Notes: a model not told the origin generated them from the sequence alone. Positions 8,334 to 18,134 are shown, numbered from the stretch's first letter. The stretch is DNA of 64,000 nucleotides from Solidesulfovibrio alcoholivorans DSM 5433 (GCF_000702665.1 NZ_JNJA01000003.1:372001-436000), one strand, 5' to 3'. A program made the numbers and translations.

Positions 8334-9227
8334 GCGGGCGAGCACGTCCTCGGGCGCGATGCGCACCATGCAGGGCAGGGGCCTGGCGCAGCCCGGGGCG
8401 AATTCTCCGGACGTCACCGCCGTGCAGGGCGCGCAGGGCAGGCTGGCGCGGAGGATCTCCAGGCCGGCCGGTCCCCACTGTCGCGGCGACGTCGGGCCGA
8501 AAAGCGACACCCCCGGCACGCCGTGCAGGCCGGCGAGGTGCATGGGGCCGCAGTCCGGCCCGACCACGAAGCGGCAACCGCGCAGGGCTTTTGACAACGC
8601 TTCGAGGTCCTCCGGTTCGAGGATTTCCCCTGCCTGCGGCACGAGGCCCCGGTCCCGTTCGACCGGGCCGATGACGAAAACGGGGCGCACGCCATATTCC
8701 CGTAACAACCGCGCCAGATGCTGCCAAAGGGCCAGCGGCCAGGCCTTGTCCATGTGCCCGGCCCCGGGAAAGAGGAGCGCCGCATCGCCCGTCGGGGCAT
8801 GCCCGCCGAAATACCCCTGGAACGCCTCCCGGTAATCCTCCGCAAAGGGGATGCCCCAGCCGCCAAGGGCTTCGCGGTACAGGGCCAGGGGCGAAACGTC
8901 GCGCCCCGGCACGACGCCGGGGACGAAGCGGAACCCCTCCCAGGGAGGCAGCGCCGGCCGCGCGGCCAGCCCCGGCCGGAAAACCCATGCGTTTTCGAGT
9001 TCCTTGGGCCAGGCGTCGCCCGCGAAACGCGCGTCCAGGGCGCGGCGGAGTTCCGGCGGACAGGGCGCGGCCAGGGGGGCGAGCCAGCGGCCATGGGACG
9101 GCGGCGCGGCCCAGCAGGCGGGGACTGCCGGGAAATGGCGCGAAACGGAAAGAAAAAAAGGCCAGGCCAGAAGAAAATCTCCAAGGGCTCCGGCATGTTC
9201 CAAAACGATCTTGTCAGGGGGCTGCAT
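8298..9227 (-). CDS. Family 9 glycosyltransferase (heptosyltransferase-like)
   Basis: A 309-residue GT-B enzyme of the lipopolysaccharide heptosyltransferase family. The N-terminal HAGALGDFLLAWP (about 10-22) and the C-terminal donor-site regions FPGAGHMDKAWPL, FVIGPVERDRG, FVVGPDCGPMHLAGLHGVP and VSLFGPTSP are typical. It likely adds a heptose or related sugar to lipid A core. The start at 9225-9227 is chosen by homology to the usual MQ..KI N-terminus; upstream in-frame codons exist but lie in AT-rich DNA. Confidence 0.85.
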   Translation of the reverse strand: MQPPDKIVLEHAGALGDFLLAWPFFLSVSRHFPAVPACWAAPPSHGRWLAPLAAPCPPELRRALDARFAGDAWPKELENAWVFRPGLAARPALPPWEGFRFVPGVVPGRDVSPLALYREALGGWGIPFAEDYREAFQGYFGGHAPTGDAALLFPGAGHMDKAWPLALWQHLARLLREYGVRPVFVIGPVERDRGLVPQAGEILEPEDLEALSKALRGCRFVVGPDCGPMHLAGLHGVPGVSLFGPTSPRQWGPAGLEILRASLPCAPCTAVTSGEFAPGCARPLPCMVRIAPEDVLARLRRAGLVPGRP

Positions 9228-9354
9228 TTCGCGTAGTCTCACGGATAAGAAAAGACGTATTTTTATAAACGCTTGAGGCCTCTTTCCCAGCGCGCCCGAC
9301 CGGCGGGCCGCAAGATGGGACGACGCCTTGGGCCCGTCCGGGAGCCGACGACAC

Positions 9355-9813
9355 ATGGCCCTTACCAAACCCTGCCCCCATTGCGGCCAGCCCGTGGTCC
9401 ACTACCGCAATCCCGTGCCCACGGTGGACGCGCTCATCCATATTCCGGGGCGCGGCGTGGTCTTCGTCAAACGCCTCAACGAACCCTTCGGCTGGGCCTT
9501 GCCCGGGGGCTTCGTGGATTACGGCGAACCCGCCGAGAAGGCCGCCATCCGGGAGGCCAAGGAGGAAACGGGCCTCACCGTGGAGTTGACCGGACTCTTG
9601 GGCGTGTATTCCGATCCCGCCCGCGATCCCCGGCAGCACACCATGAGCGTGGTCTACATCGCCCAGGCCCTCGACCCGGACGAACTGGCCGCCGGCGACG
9701 ACGCCAAGGAAGTCGACGTCTTCCCCATAGGCCAATGGCCCAGCCCCCTCTGCTTCGATCACGAACGCATTGTCAACGATTATGCGATGTTAATTGGAAA
9801 GTATAAAATCTGA
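9355..9813 (+). CDS. NUDIX hydrolase
   Basis: A 152-residue NUDIX enzyme. The Nudix box is intact: GGFVDYGEPAEKAAIREAKE followed by ETGL fits GX5EX7REUXEEXGU. An N-terminal CPHCG sequence may be the remnant of a zinc knuckle, as in NadM/ADP-ribose pyrophosphatase-type members. The substrate is probably a nucleoside diphosphate derivative such as ADP-ribose (inference). The ATG at 9355 follows GGGAG; the gene is divergent from the heptosyltransferase-like gene and precedes glgA. Confidence 0.88.
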   Translation: MALTKPCPHCGQPVVHYRNPVPTVDALIHIPGRGVVFVKRLNEPFGWALPGGFVDYGEPAEKAAIREAKEETGLTVELTGLLGVYSDPARDPRQHTMSVVYIAQALDPDELAAGDDAKEVDVFPIGQWPSPLCFDHERIVNDYAMLIGKYKI

Positions 9814-9960
9814 TCCGTTTGCCGCCATGGTGTGCTTACTGTTTCGGGCGGCGGAGGGCAAGCGGCGCTTTGTCCGCGCATGCGCGGCAACGCCGCACGC
9901 CGTCACGGGAAACGGGCGGCTTCGGGCTCGAGAACGCAACCGGCCAGGCCGAGGAGCGCG

Positions 9961-11418
9961 ATGAAGTTCCATCACAAGGTCCTCTTTGTCGCTTCGGAGA
10001 TGTACCCTTTTTCCAAGACCGGCGGTCTTGGCGACGTCATGGGCGCGTTGCCCAAAGAACTCAAGCGGCAGGGCGTCAATGTCGCCTTGATCGCACCGTA
10101 TTACGGCCGGCTCAACACGAGCGACCACCAGTTGCGGCTGATCTATTCCAAATGCCGCGTCGGCTATCCCTGGGCCCCCATCACGGCGGACATCTACACC
10201 GCCACCTGCGACGACGTGCCGGTGTATTTCGTGCAGCGCGGCGAATACTTCGACCGCCGTTTCTATTACAATACCCACGACGGCGATTATTTCGACAACT
10301 GCGAGCGCTTCATCTTCTTCTGCCGGGCGACCATGGCCTGGGCCAGCCGCCTGGACGGCGCGCCGGCCATCGTCCACGCCCATGACTGGCAGGCGGCGCT
10401 GGTGCCGGCCTATCTGCGCTTTTTGCGCCCGGAAGCGCCGTTTTGGCGCAACACCAAGACCGTCATGACCATCCACAACCTGGCGTTCCAGGGCCGGTTC
10501 GCTTCGCGGCTCTTCTGGGATTCCGGGCTGCCGCGCGAGGCCTGGAACATGGACGGGGCCGAATTCTGGGGCGATTTCAACCTGCTCAAGGCCGGCATCG
10601 CCTATTCCGACATCGTCACCACGGTGAGCCCCACCTACGCCTTGGAGATCCTCTATCCCCAGTTCGGCTGCGGCCTGGAGGGCATTCTGTCCAAGCGCTC
10701 GGCGCAGCTGCGCGGCATTTTAAACGGCGCGGACTACACCGTTTGGGACCCCATCAACGACCGCTACCTGCCGAGCGCCTACAGCGCCGACGACCTGTCC
10801 GGCAAGGACCTCTGCCGGCGCAACCTCGTGGCCGAACTCGGCCTCGACCGCCGTTTCTTCAAGCGGCCCATCCTCGGCTTCATCGGCCGCATCCGCGACC
10901 AGAAGGGCGTCGATCTGCTCATCGACATCATGCCGAGGCTCATGGAACAGGACGTGGCCGTGGTGGTCCTCGGCGAAGGCAGCCTGGACTACGAGGCCGT
11001 GCTCCTCGACATGATGGAAAACTACCCCGGCCGCCTCGTGGTGCGCATCGGCTACACCGAGGACCTTGCCCACCGCATCCAGGCCGGGTCGGACATCTTC
11101 CTCATGCCCTCGCGCTACGAGCCCTGCGGGCTCACGCAGATGTACGCCCTGCGTTTCGGCACGCCGCCCGTGGCCACGGCCGTTGGCGGGCTGCGCGACA
11201 CCATCGTCTCCTGGCCCGACCCCGAGGCCACGGGATTCACCTTCCGCGAGCCCGATCCCGAGCTGTTCTTCCGGGCCATCCTTGACGCCCTGGAGATGTG
11301 GCGGCAACCGGAAGCCTGGCGCGGCATGGTCCGGCGCGCCATGCGCGCGGATTATTCCTGGGAAAAGGCGGCCAAGAACTACATCAGCCTCTACCGGGAG
11401 CTTGGCGCGGACATCTAG
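9961..11418 (+). CDS. glgA: Glycogen synthase (ADP-glucose type)
   Basis: A 485-residue GT5 enzyme transferring glucose from ADP-glucose to growing alpha-1,4-glucan. The ADP-glucose-binding [16 protein letters not shown] sits at about 19-34; [11 protein letters not shown], the C-terminal [15 protein letters not shown] and [21 protein letters not shown] with TAVGGLRDT are all present. The ATG at 9961 follows GAGGAGCGCG. Length is normal. It lies 249 bases before glgB, so glycogen synthesis genes are clustered; no glgC or glgP is in the window. Confidence 0.95.
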   Translation: MKFHHKVLFVASEMYPFSKTGGLGDVMGALPKELKRQGVNVALIAPYYGRLNTSDHQLRLIYSKCRVGYPWAPITADIYTATCDDVPVYFVQRGEYFDRRFYYNTHDGDYFDNCERFIFFCRATMAWASRLDGAPAIVHAHDWQAALVPAYLRFLRPEAPFWRNTKTVMTIHNLAFQGRFASRLFWDSGLPREAWNMDGAEFWGDFNLLKAGIAYSDIVTTVSPTYALEILYPQFGCGLEGILSKRSAQLRGILNGADYTVWDPINDRYLPSAYSADDLSGKDLCRRNLVAELGLDRRFFKRPILGFIGRIRDQKGVDLLIDIMPRLMEQDVAVVVLGEGSLDYEAVLLDMMENYPGRLVVRIGYTEDLAHRIQAGSDIFLMPSRYEPCGLTQMYALRFGTPPVATAVGGLRDTIVSWPDPEATGFTFREPDPELFFRAILDALEMWRQPEAWRGMVRRAMRADYSWEKAAKNYISLYRELGADI

Positions 11419-11480
11419 TGTTGTGTCCCTTAAAAAATAGGGTAGTCTTTCTTAGCGAAGAAGAAGTGTTCGAAACTTTT

Positions 11481-11513
11481 GTCCTCGAAAAAGCGGAAGC
11501 CTTCTTCGAGGAC
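11481..11513. other. Stem-loop in the glgA-glgB intergenic region
   Basis: GTCCTCGAA (11481-11489) pairs with TTCGAGGAC (11505-11513) around a 15-base loop. It lies 62 bases after the glgA stop and 154 bases before glgB, in an AT-richer stretch. No T-run follows, so a leader or processing hairpin is as likely as a terminator. Confidence 0.4.
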
Positions 11514-11667
11514 GCGACATGAGGCTCCCGGACCGCCGCACGCCGACCCGCATGGCCCGTGTTGGCGACCTGCGGCCGCTTGCGGCGCTCTTGTCGCACA
11601 ACCGGCCCGGAATCGTCGCCGCCTTGCCTTACCGGCAGTGATCGAGGCGACCACAAAGGAGTCCGTC

Positions 11668-13599
11668 ATGTCAGCGACCGCCCTCAAAAAGCCCCAAACG
11701 CCATGCCTGCCCGTGGACATCGGCGAACTTGACATCTACCTCTTCGGCCAGGGCCAGCACTGGGACCTCTACCGCGTGCTCGGCGCGCATCCCCATGACG
11801 GCCCCGAAGGCCCGGGCTACCGCTTCGCGGTCTGGGCCCCCAACGCCAAAGGCGTTTCCGTGGTCGGCGACTTCAACGGCTGGACGCCGGAGCTGCACAA
11901 GCTCTATCCCGTGGCCGCGTCGGGCATCTGGGCCGGATACGTTCCGGGCATCGCCCAGGGCGCGCTCTACAAGTTCTCCGTGGTGCAAAAAGACGGCAAT
12001 ACGGTGGAAAAGACCGACCCGTTCGCCTTTTTCGCCGAGATGCGGCCGGGCGTGGCTGCCTGCGCCTGGAGCCTCGACGCCTACCAGTGGAACGACGCAG
12101 CCTGGATGGACGCGCGCCGGGCGCACGATCTTCCGCTTGACGACGCCGTTTCCGTCTACGAGGTCCATGCCGGTTCCTGGCGCTGGAAGACCAAGGATTA
12201 CGGCTCGTTTTATACCTACCGCGACATGGCCGAGCAGCTCGTGCCCTACGTCAGGGACCTGGGTTTCACCCACATCGAATTCATGCCCCTGGCCGAGCAT
12301 CCCCTGGACGAGTCCTGGGGCTACCAGACCGGGCATTATTTCGCCCCGACCTCGCGCTTCGGCACGCCCGAGGACCTGCGCTTCCTGATCGACGCCTGCC
12401 ACCAGGCCGGCATCGGCGTCATCCTCGATTGGGTGCCCGGGCATTTCCCCAAGGACTCCTGGTGCCTGGGCCGCTTCGACGGCACCGGGCTCTTCGAGCA
12501 CGAAGACCCGCGCCAGGGCGAACACCCCGACTGGGGCACCTACGTTTTCAACTACGGCCGCCACGAGGTGCGCAACTTCCTCCTCGCCAACGCCCTCTAC
12601 TGGTTCAAGGAATTCCACATCGACGGCATCCGCATCGACGCCGTGGCCAGCATGCTCTACCTCGACTACTCGCGCAATGAAGGGGAGTGGATTCCCAACA
12701 AGTACGGCGGCAAGGAAAACATCGACGCCATCGACTTCCTGCGCGACCTCAACGTCGTGGTGCACGAGCATTTCCCCGGCGCGGCCATGATCGCCGAGGA
12801 ATCCACCTCCTGGGCCGGCGTCTCCCGCCCGGTCTACACCGGGGGCCTCGGGTTCACCTTCAAGTGGAACATGGGCTGGATGAACGACACCCTGGACTAT
12901 TTCACCAAGGATCCGGTGTTTCGTTCCTACCACCAGAATCAGCTCACCTTTTCCATGCTCTACGCCTTCCATGAGAACTTCGTCCTGCCGCTTTCACACG
13001 ACGAGGTCACCCACGGCAAGGGCGCGCTCATCTCCAAGATGCCGGGCGACCAGTGGCAGCAGATGGCCAACCTGCGCCTTTTCCTCTCCTACATGTGGGC
13101 GCACCCCGGCAAAAAACTCGTCTTCATGGGCTGCGAGTTCGGCCAGTGGAAGGAGTGGAATTCCCATGAGCCCCTCGACTGGGTGCTGACGGAATTTCCG
13201 CCCCACCAGGGCGCCATGTCCCTCGTGCGCTCGCTCAACGCCCTGCACAAGGCCTTCCCGGCCATGCACGTCCGCGACAACGACTGGACCGGCTTCGAGT
13301 GGGTCGATCTCTCGGATTACGCTTCCTCCGTCATCACCTTCCTGCGCAAGGCCCCGGATGGCTCGCAAATTCTCTGGGCCTTCAACTTCACGCCCATCAT
13401 CCGCGAAGACTATACCGTGGGCTGCCGCGTCCCCGGATTCTGGAAGGAAATCTTCAATTCCGATTCGGCGTTCTTCGGCGGCACGGACAGCGGCAACGGC
13501 GGAGGCGTCATGGCCAAACCCGCCACCGTCGGCGGCTGGCCCCATTACCTGTCCCTGACCCTGCCCCCGCTCGCCGCCGTCGCGTTTACGCCGGAATAG
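11668..13599 (+). CDS. glgB: 1,4-alpha-glucan branching enzyme
   Basis: A 643-residue GH13 branching enzyme that introduces alpha-1,6 branches into glycogen. The N-terminal CBM48 region (RFAVWAPNAKGVSVVGDFNG) is followed by the amylase barrel: FTHIEFMPLAEHPLDESWGY, DGIRIDAVASMLYLDY (nucleophile Asp), MIAEESTSW (acid Glu) and PLSHDEVTHGK. The usual first N-terminal domain of long GlgB forms is short here. The ATG at 11668 follows AAAGGAG. It partners glgA upstream. Confidence 0.95.
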   Translation: MSATALKKPQTPCLPVDIGELDIYLFGQGQHWDLYRVLGAHPHDGPEGPGYRFAVWAPNAKGVSVVGDFNGWTPELHKLYPVAASGIWAGYVPGIAQGALYKFSVVQKDGNTVEKTDPFAFFAEMRPGVAACAWSLDAYQWNDAAWMDARRAHDLPLDDAVSVYEVHAGSWRWKTKDYGSFYTYRDMAEQLVPYVRDLGFTHIEFMPLAEHPLDESWGYQTGHYFAPTSRFGTPEDLRFLIDACHQAGIGVILDWVPGHFPKDSWCLGRFDGTGLFEHEDPRQGEHPDWGTYVFNYGRHEVRNFLLANALYWFKEFHIDGIRIDAVASMLYLDYSRNEGEWIPNKYGGKENIDAIDFLRDLNVVVHEHFPGAAMIAEESTSWAGVSRPVYTGGLGFTFKWNMGWMNDTLDYFTKDPVFRSYHQNQLTFSMLYAFHENFVLPLSHDEVTHGKGALISKMPGDQWQQMANLRLFLSYMWAHPGKKLVFMGCEFGQWKEWNSHEPLDWVLTEFPPHQGAMSLVRSLNALHKAFPAMHVRDNDWTGFEWVDLSDYASSVITFLRKAPDGSQILWAFNFTPIIREDYTVGCRVPGFWKEIFNSDSAFFGGTDSGNGGGVMAKPATVGGWPHYLSLTLPPLAAVAFTPE

Positions 13600-13608
13600 G
13601 GAAGCGCT

Positions 13609-13639
13609 GGGAGGCGCATATTTGAAGAATACGCCTCCC
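13609..13639 (+). terminator. Hairpin after glgB
   Basis: GGGAGGCG (13609-13616) pairs exactly with CGCCTCCC (13632-13639) around a 15-base AT-rich loop, 9 bases after the glgB stop. No T-run follows, so it may be a weak terminator or 3' stabiliser. Confidence 0.45.
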
Positions 13640-13737
13640 GCCGCGCCCAAAGCCCGCCCGGGCCGACTGACCACCGCTCAAAGGACAGGCTTTCTTTTTC
13701 GTATTAACCAGCATTAGCGCAACAAAAGCAGTATTCC

Positions 13738-14766
13738 ATGACTCCAATCGCCGCTCCTCCCGCTCCCCCTTTGCTCCTGACCCTCGGCGACGCCAACGGC
13801 ATCGGCCCGGAACTGGTCTGCCGCCTTCTTTCGGAGGAACCCCAATGCCGCGCGTCGTTGCGCCTTGGGCTCATCGGCCCCGAAGCGGCCCTTGTCGCCC
13901 ACTGCGAGCGCCTTTCCCTGCCCAGGTTCTGGACGCCGCTTCCCGCCGACAACCCCGACGCCCTGGCGGCCTCGCCGCCCGGCGTCTATCTGCTGACGCC
14001 GCCGCGCCTGGACGGGCTGCCGGTCACGCCCGGCAAGGAAACCCCGGCCGGAGGGCTCGCCGCCGGCGAATCCCTGGAATACGCCACGGCGATCCTCGCC
14101 CGTCATCCCGACTGGGGCCTCGTCACGGGGCCGCTCTCCAAGGCGGCGCTCAACGCAGCCGGTTTCGCCTTTCCGGGGCATACGGAGTTTTTGGCCGAAC
14201 GCTCGGGCGTGGGGCCGTCCGGGGTGTGCATGCACCTGTGCGGACCGGTGCTGCGGGTCAGCCTCGTCACCACGCATCCGCCCCTGGCCCGGGTGCCGTC
14301 GCTCGTCACCTACGACCGCGTGGCGCTGTGCCTGGCGCTCACCTGGGACTACGTGAAGCGCCTGGGCCTGACGGACAAGCCCATCGCCGTGTGCGGGCTC
14401 AATCCCCATGCCGGGGAGGGCGGGTTGCTCGGGAGCGAGGACGAGGCCGTGGTGCGCCCGGCCGTGGCGGCCGCCGTGGCCAAGGGGATACGCGCCATGG
14501 GGCCGCTGCCGGCGGATACGGTCTTTCACCGGGCGGTGGGGGGCGAATTTTCCGCCATCCTGGCCATGTACCACGACCAGGGACTGCCGCCGCTCAAGAT
14601 GCTGCACTTTCGCGAAACGGTGAACGTCACCCTGGGCCTGCCCTTCGTGCGCACCTCCGTCGGCCACGGCACGGCCTTCGCGCTCGTCGGCACGGGACAG
14701 GCGGATACCGGCAGCCTGCGGGCGGCGTTGCGCCTGGCGCGACAGATGACGGGTGGCGCGGCCTAG
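13738..14766 (+). CDS. pdxA: 4-hydroxythreonine-4-phosphate dehydrogenase
   Basis: A 342-residue PdxA enzyme, which oxidises 4-phosphohydroxy-L-threonine in pyridoxal 5'-phosphate synthesis. Landmarks are TLGDANGIGPEL (14-25; most PdxA have GDPAGIGPE, so Asn replaces Gly here), TGPLSKAALNAAGFAFPGHT (metal-binding His), CGLNPHAGEGGLLG and MYHDQGLPPLKM. Length is normal. It is convergent with the universal stress gene, 22 bases apart. Confidence 0.93.
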   Translation: MTPIAAPPAPPLLLTLGDANGIGPELVCRLLSEEPQCRASLRLGLIGPEAALVAHCERLSLPRFWTPLPADNPDALAASPPGVYLLTPPRLDGLPVTPGKETPAGGLAAGESLEYATAILARHPDWGLVTGPLSKAALNAAGFAFPGHTEFLAERSGVGPSGVCMHLCGPVLRVSLVTTHPPLARVPSLVTYDRVALCLALTWDYVKRLGLTDKPIAVCGLNPHAGEGGLLGSEDEAVVRPAVAAAVAKGIRAMGPLPADTVFHRAVGGEFSAILAMYHDQGLPPLKMLHFRETVNVTLGLPFVRTSVGHGTAFALVGTGQADTGSLRAALRLARQMTGGAA

Positions 14767-14788
14767 GCCGCGCCACCTCAAAAATACG

Positions 14789-15277
14789 TCAGGCCACGAC
14801 CCATACGGCCAAGCCCTTGGCCGCCTGGATGATCTTGGTCGAGACGCTGCCGAAGAGGAATTCCTCCTGCTTGGACACGCCGCGGCGGCCGACGACCACC
14901 GTGCCGTAGTCGCCTTCGTCGGCCAGGCGCAGGATTTCCAGGGCGATGCTCGTGCCGATGCTGCACTCGCGCGATTCGCGTAGCGGCGAACGGCAGCTTT
15001 CCACGAACCGCGTCTCCACCCAGGCGGGCGGGAGGCCCGCGGCGAGCAGCATGTCGCGGGCGTCGGCCAGGGCCTTGTGGGTGAGCGTCACGCGGTGCGC
15101 GCATTCCTCCTTCCAGGACGCGTCGTCGGGAAACAGGTCGCGGTCCGGCGGCCGCTCGATGGCCGCCACGGTCACATGGCGTTGCGGCCCCACGCCGGTC
15201 ATGGCCGCGGTGTAGGCCACGGCGCGCCGGGAGTTTTCCGAGCCGTCGAAGGCGATCAGGATTTTTTCGGTGTTCAT
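14789..15277 (-). CDS. Universal stress protein
   Basis: A 162-residue UspA-fold protein. It opens with KILIAFDGSENSRRAVAY and near its C-terminus has VVVGRRGVSKQEEFLFGSVS, the G-2x-G-9x-G(S/T)-type ATP-binding motif seen in nucleotide-binding Usp proteins. The ATG at 15275-15277 follows ACGGAG. It lies 22 bases downstream of a protein-kinase-like gene in the same direction, so the two probably form an operon. Confidence 0.9.
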   Translation of the reverse strand: MNTEKILIAFDGSENSRRAVAYTAAMTGVGPQRHVTVAAIERPPDRDLFPDDASWKEECAHRVTLTHKALADARDMLLAAGLPPAWVETRFVESCRSPLRESRECSIGTSIALEILRLADEGDYGTVVVGRRGVSKQEEFLFGSVSTKIIQAAKGLAVWVVA

Positions 15278-15299
15278 GGCCGCTCCGTTTGGCGAGGGG

Positions 15300-16253
15300 T
15301 CAGCGCTGGCCGCGCACGGCGTCGAGCGCCCGTTCCAGGTCGCGGATGAGGTCGGGCGTGGCGTCGTAAAAGACGTTGGCCGCCATGGAAAAGCGCAGCA
15401 GCACGTTGTTGAGCGCTTCCGGCACGTAGGGGAAGAGCTTGCGCAGGTTGACGATGCGGTTGGGAAACATGATGGAGCAGTCTTCCGTCGTGATGCGCGC
15501 GCGGACTTCCGGCGAGACGGACTGCGTGGTGTGCTGCCCCATGCCGACGAGGAATTGGATGATGTTGCCCAGGCCAAAGAGGTCCAGGCCGAACGGGCTG
15601 TCCTGGAAATCGAAGGTGTAGTCGAAATCGATCCAGGTATAGGTCCCGGAGTCGTAGCGCACGTAGAGATGGTCGCGGCGGACGTCGCCGTGCTTTTCGT
15701 TGTGCGCGTGCAGCCAGGCGATGGCCTGGCAGGCCTCGATGAAGTGCGTGAGCACCTCCGGGAAGAGTTCGAAGAAATAGTCCCGGTGGGGCATTTCCAG
15801 GGCCTCGATTTTTTCGTCCAGCCGCTTGCCCGGCACCACGTCGAGGATGCGCACGGGGTTGCCCGCCGTATCGGGGATGGTTTCGCCCTGCATGAAACGG
15901 TCGTCGCCGCGCACGAGGTCGAGGATGCGCGATTCCTTGCGCGGGCTGCGCGTGCAGGTGACGACCATGGATCCGATGGTCATGGGAAAGGATTCGTGGA
16001 ACACGAGCTTGACGAGGCGGCGTTCCCCTGTTTCCAGGTCGCGGCAGCGTTTGACCCAGAATTTCGGGTCTTCCATGCCGAAACGGCGCTCGGCTTCGTC
16101 GCGCAGCACCAGGAAATGGCGCTCGCCCAGGGCGATGACGTCGCCGTGGCCGATGCGCATGAATTCCGTGGTGTCGGTATGGATTTCCCCCACGTGCCGG
16201 GCGGGAAAATCCGGGGCCAGACGGGCGAGCAGTGCGCGGGCGGATGGGGGCAA
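15300..16253 (-). CDS. Protein-kinase-fold protein (lipopolysaccharide kinase/Ser-Thr kinase-like)
   Basis: A 317-residue protein that keeps part of a eukaryotic-like kinase fold. WVKRCRD and RRLVKLVFHESF lie in the presumed N-lobe, the catalytic-loop equivalent is KHGDVRRDHLYV (about residue 190) and the DFG equivalent is TWIDFDYTF. The loop lacks the canonical Asn, having His-Leu after RRD, so activity is uncertain. The C-terminal 60 residues are helical. A TTG start at 16251-16253 with ACGAGG upstream is used. Pairing with a universal stress protein suggests a stress-signalling unit; that is inference. Confidence 0.65.
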   Translation of the reverse strand: MPPSARALLARLAPDFPARHVGEIHTDTTEFMRIGHGDVIALGERHFLVLRDEAERRFGMEDPKFWVKRCRDLETGERRLVKLVFHESFPMTIGSMVVTCTRSPRKESRILDLVRGDDRFMQGETIPDTAGNPVRILDVVPGKRLDEKIEALEMPHRDYFFELFPEVLTHFIEACQAIAWLHAHNEKHGDVRRDHLYVRYDSGTYTWIDFDYTFDFQDSPFGLDLFGLGNIIQFLVGMGQHTTQSVSPEVRARITTEDCSIMFPNRIVNLRKLFPYVPEALNNVLLRFSMAANVFYDATPDLIRDLERALDAVRGQR

Positions 16254-16479
16254 GGCGACCTCGTTGCGTACGTTTTTTCGTATCTATGCACCAAAGCGGC
16301 ATAAGGGGCAATGGCTGGCCGGGAATTCCCGCTCCGACGGCCGGTTGGGGGCAGGGGCGCTTGTCCCGCGCCGCGGAAAAAGGCAAGGCGTTTGAACGGC
16401 CCCGGTGTGGCGGATTGCCGGGAAGCGGACGGGATTGAACGCAGGCGCGTCCGGGAGCGGGTCGCGAAAGGGGATGGCG

Positions 16480-17982
16480 ATGGCGGCGACGACTGCGCGG
16501 GGCGGCGGCGGATGGACGGGCAAGGCGTTCTGGTGTGTCCTGTGGGCGGCGCTTGGCGTGTACCTCCTTTCCCGCACGGCCAGGATGAACGCCGACCCGG
16601 ACCTCTGGGGCTATCTCGCCTTTGGCCGGCTTTTCTGGGAGGGCGGCTTTCCCTACAAGGACGTCTTTGCCTTCACGCCCGTCAAGGACGCCTGGGTCTA
16701 CCACGAGTGGCTGCTCGGGGTGCTTTATTACAAGGCCGTGGCGTATTTCGGTCTCGAATTCCTGCAATGGCTCAAGTACGCCGCGCTCCTGGCGACGCTT
16801 GCGCCCCTTGTGCGCGTGGCCGTGCGCCGGGGCGGGCGGCAGGCCACGGCGTACTGCGCCATCCTCTACGTCATGCCCGTCTTCACCATGAATGCGAGTC
16901 CCGTGCGGGCCAAGGTCTTTTCCCACCTGTTCTTCGCCGTCACGGTACTGGTGCTGGAGTTGTGCCGACGCAAACGGTTCACGTACGGGTTGTGGCTGCT
17001 TCCTTTGTTCGCCTTCTGGGCCAATCTGCACGGCGAGGTGGCGGTGGGGTTTCTCGCGCTTGGCGCGTACGGCGTGGGTTCGTTTTTAAACGGCGAACGG
17101 GGCCTTGCCGCGCGCTATGCCGCCGTGACGCTCGGCTGTTTCGCCGCCTCGTGCGTCACGCCCTACGGGCCGGCGGTGTGGAAATTCTTCCTCTACGCCT
17201 GGGGCCATTCCCGGCCGGACATCCTGGAGTGGCAAAGCATTTTTCATTTCGTCCGGGGCAATCCGGGCTTCGGCGTCTTTTTCGCGACGCTGACGCTTAT
17301 CGTCGTGGCCGCCGCGATGCTGGGCAAGGGCAGGCGCGAGGCGGTTTCGCTGCTCATGCTGTTCGGGTTCCTTTTCGCCGCGGCCAAGTCCGTGCGCATG
17401 CTGACCTATCTGTGCCTGGCCATCGTCTTGTATGTGCCGGCCTATCTGGATGCGTATGCGGCGCGGCTGGCCGTGCGGCTTGCGCCGTTTCGCCGTGCGG
17501 TTTTGTCGTGTCTGGCCCTGGCGGCCCTGGGCTATGGCGTGTGGCAGGGGGCTGCGCTTTGGCGGCGGGGCATTGCGCGCATCGTGGTTACGGACATTGC
17601 CGCCCACGACCCGGGAGCCGGATTCATGTATTATCCTGTGGACGGCCTGCGCCACATCCTGGCTACGAAGTGCGCGGGCCGGATCATGCCGCAGTTCGCC
17701 TGGGGCGAGTATTTGCTGTGGGAGCTGCCGCCGTCGTTTAAAATCGGCATGGATGGCCGCTACGAGACGGTCTACGACGACGCCTATACCGACGCCTATT
17801 TCGCTTTCGTAAACGGCAAAAGCGATACCGGCGCATTCCTCGACAAATACGGCGCGGACATCGTGGTGCTCAAAAAATCGGAGAAGGCCTGGGAGAACAT
17901 GCGCTGCCTGCCGGATTGGGAGGAGGCGTTCGGTAACGAGGGCTACAGCGTGTTTTATAGAAAAACGCCAGCCGCATCTTGA
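16480..17982 (+). CDS. Polytopic membrane glycosyltransferase-like protein (GT-C fold)
   Basis: A 500-residue protein with about ten transmembrane helices. The first periplasmic loop has the GT-C pattern MNADPDLWGYLAFGRLFW ... YKDVFAFTPVKDAWVYHEWLL, where the early acidic residues are expected to be catalytic. The soluble C-terminal portion (about 395-500) contains FAWGEYLLWELPPSFKIGMD and a closing alpha/beta region. It likely uses a polyprenyl-phosphate sugar, but no substrate can be given. The ATG at 16480 is preferred over 16474 because AAAGGGG then has 6-base spacing. The 226-base stretch upstream (16254-16479) shows nothing clear. Confidence 0.7.
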   Translation: MAATTARGGGGWTGKAFWCVLWAALGVYLLSRTARMNADPDLWGYLAFGRLFWEGGFPYKDVFAFTPVKDAWVYHEWLLGVLYYKAVAYFGLEFLQWLKYAALLATLAPLVRVAVRRGGRQATAYCAILYVMPVFTMNASPVRAKVFSHLFFAVTVLVLELCRRKRFTYGLWLLPLFAFWANLHGEVAVGFLALGAYGVGSFLNGERGLAARYAAVTLGCFAASCVTPYGPAVWKFFLYAWGHSRPDILEWQSIFHFVRGNPGFGVFFATLTLIVVAAAMLGKGRREAVSLLMLFGFLFAAAKSVRMLTYLCLAIVLYVPAYLDAYAARLAVRLAPFRRAVLSCLALAALGYGVWQGAALWRRGIARIVVTDIAAHDPGAGFMYYPVDGLRHILATKCAGRIMPQFAWGEYLLWELPPSFKIGMDGRYETVYDDAYTDAYFAFVNGKSDTGAFLDKYGADIVVLKKSEKAWENMRCLPDWEEAFGNEGYSVFYRKTPAAS

Positions 17983-18007
17983 GCGATTAGAGCGGCAAAA
18001 AGAAAAT

Positions 18008-18036
18008 GGGCCTTGCGGCAAATAGCCGCAAGGCCC
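18008..18036 (-). terminator. Bidirectional terminator between membrane glycosyltransferase and tRNA-Ala
   Basis: GGGCCTTGCGGC (18008-18019) pairs perfectly with 18025-18036, loop AAATA. On the minus strand it is followed by ATTTTCTTTTTG, a strong tail for the tRNA transcript; on the plus strand TGATTTTCTT follows, serving the membrane protein gene. Confidence 0.85.
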
Positions 18037-18045
18037 TGATTTTCT

Positions 18046-18121
18046 TGGTGGAGGCGATGGGACTTGAACCCACTACCTATGCGTTGCGAACGCATCGCTC
18101 TCCCAGATGAGCTACGCCCCC
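18046..18121 (-). tRNA. tRNA-Ala (anticodon CGC)
   Basis: Read on the minus strand it folds as a full cloverleaf: acceptor GGGGGCG with CGCCTCC (one G-U pair), D arm GCTC...GAGC, anticodon stem ATGCG/CGCAT with loop TTCGCAA giving anticodon CGC, T arm GTGGG-TTCAAGT-CCCAT, discriminator A and encoded CCA (18046-18048). It decodes GCG, a frequent codon in this GC-rich genome. Confidence 0.95.
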
Positions 18122-18134
18122 GTTAGGAAGAAGG

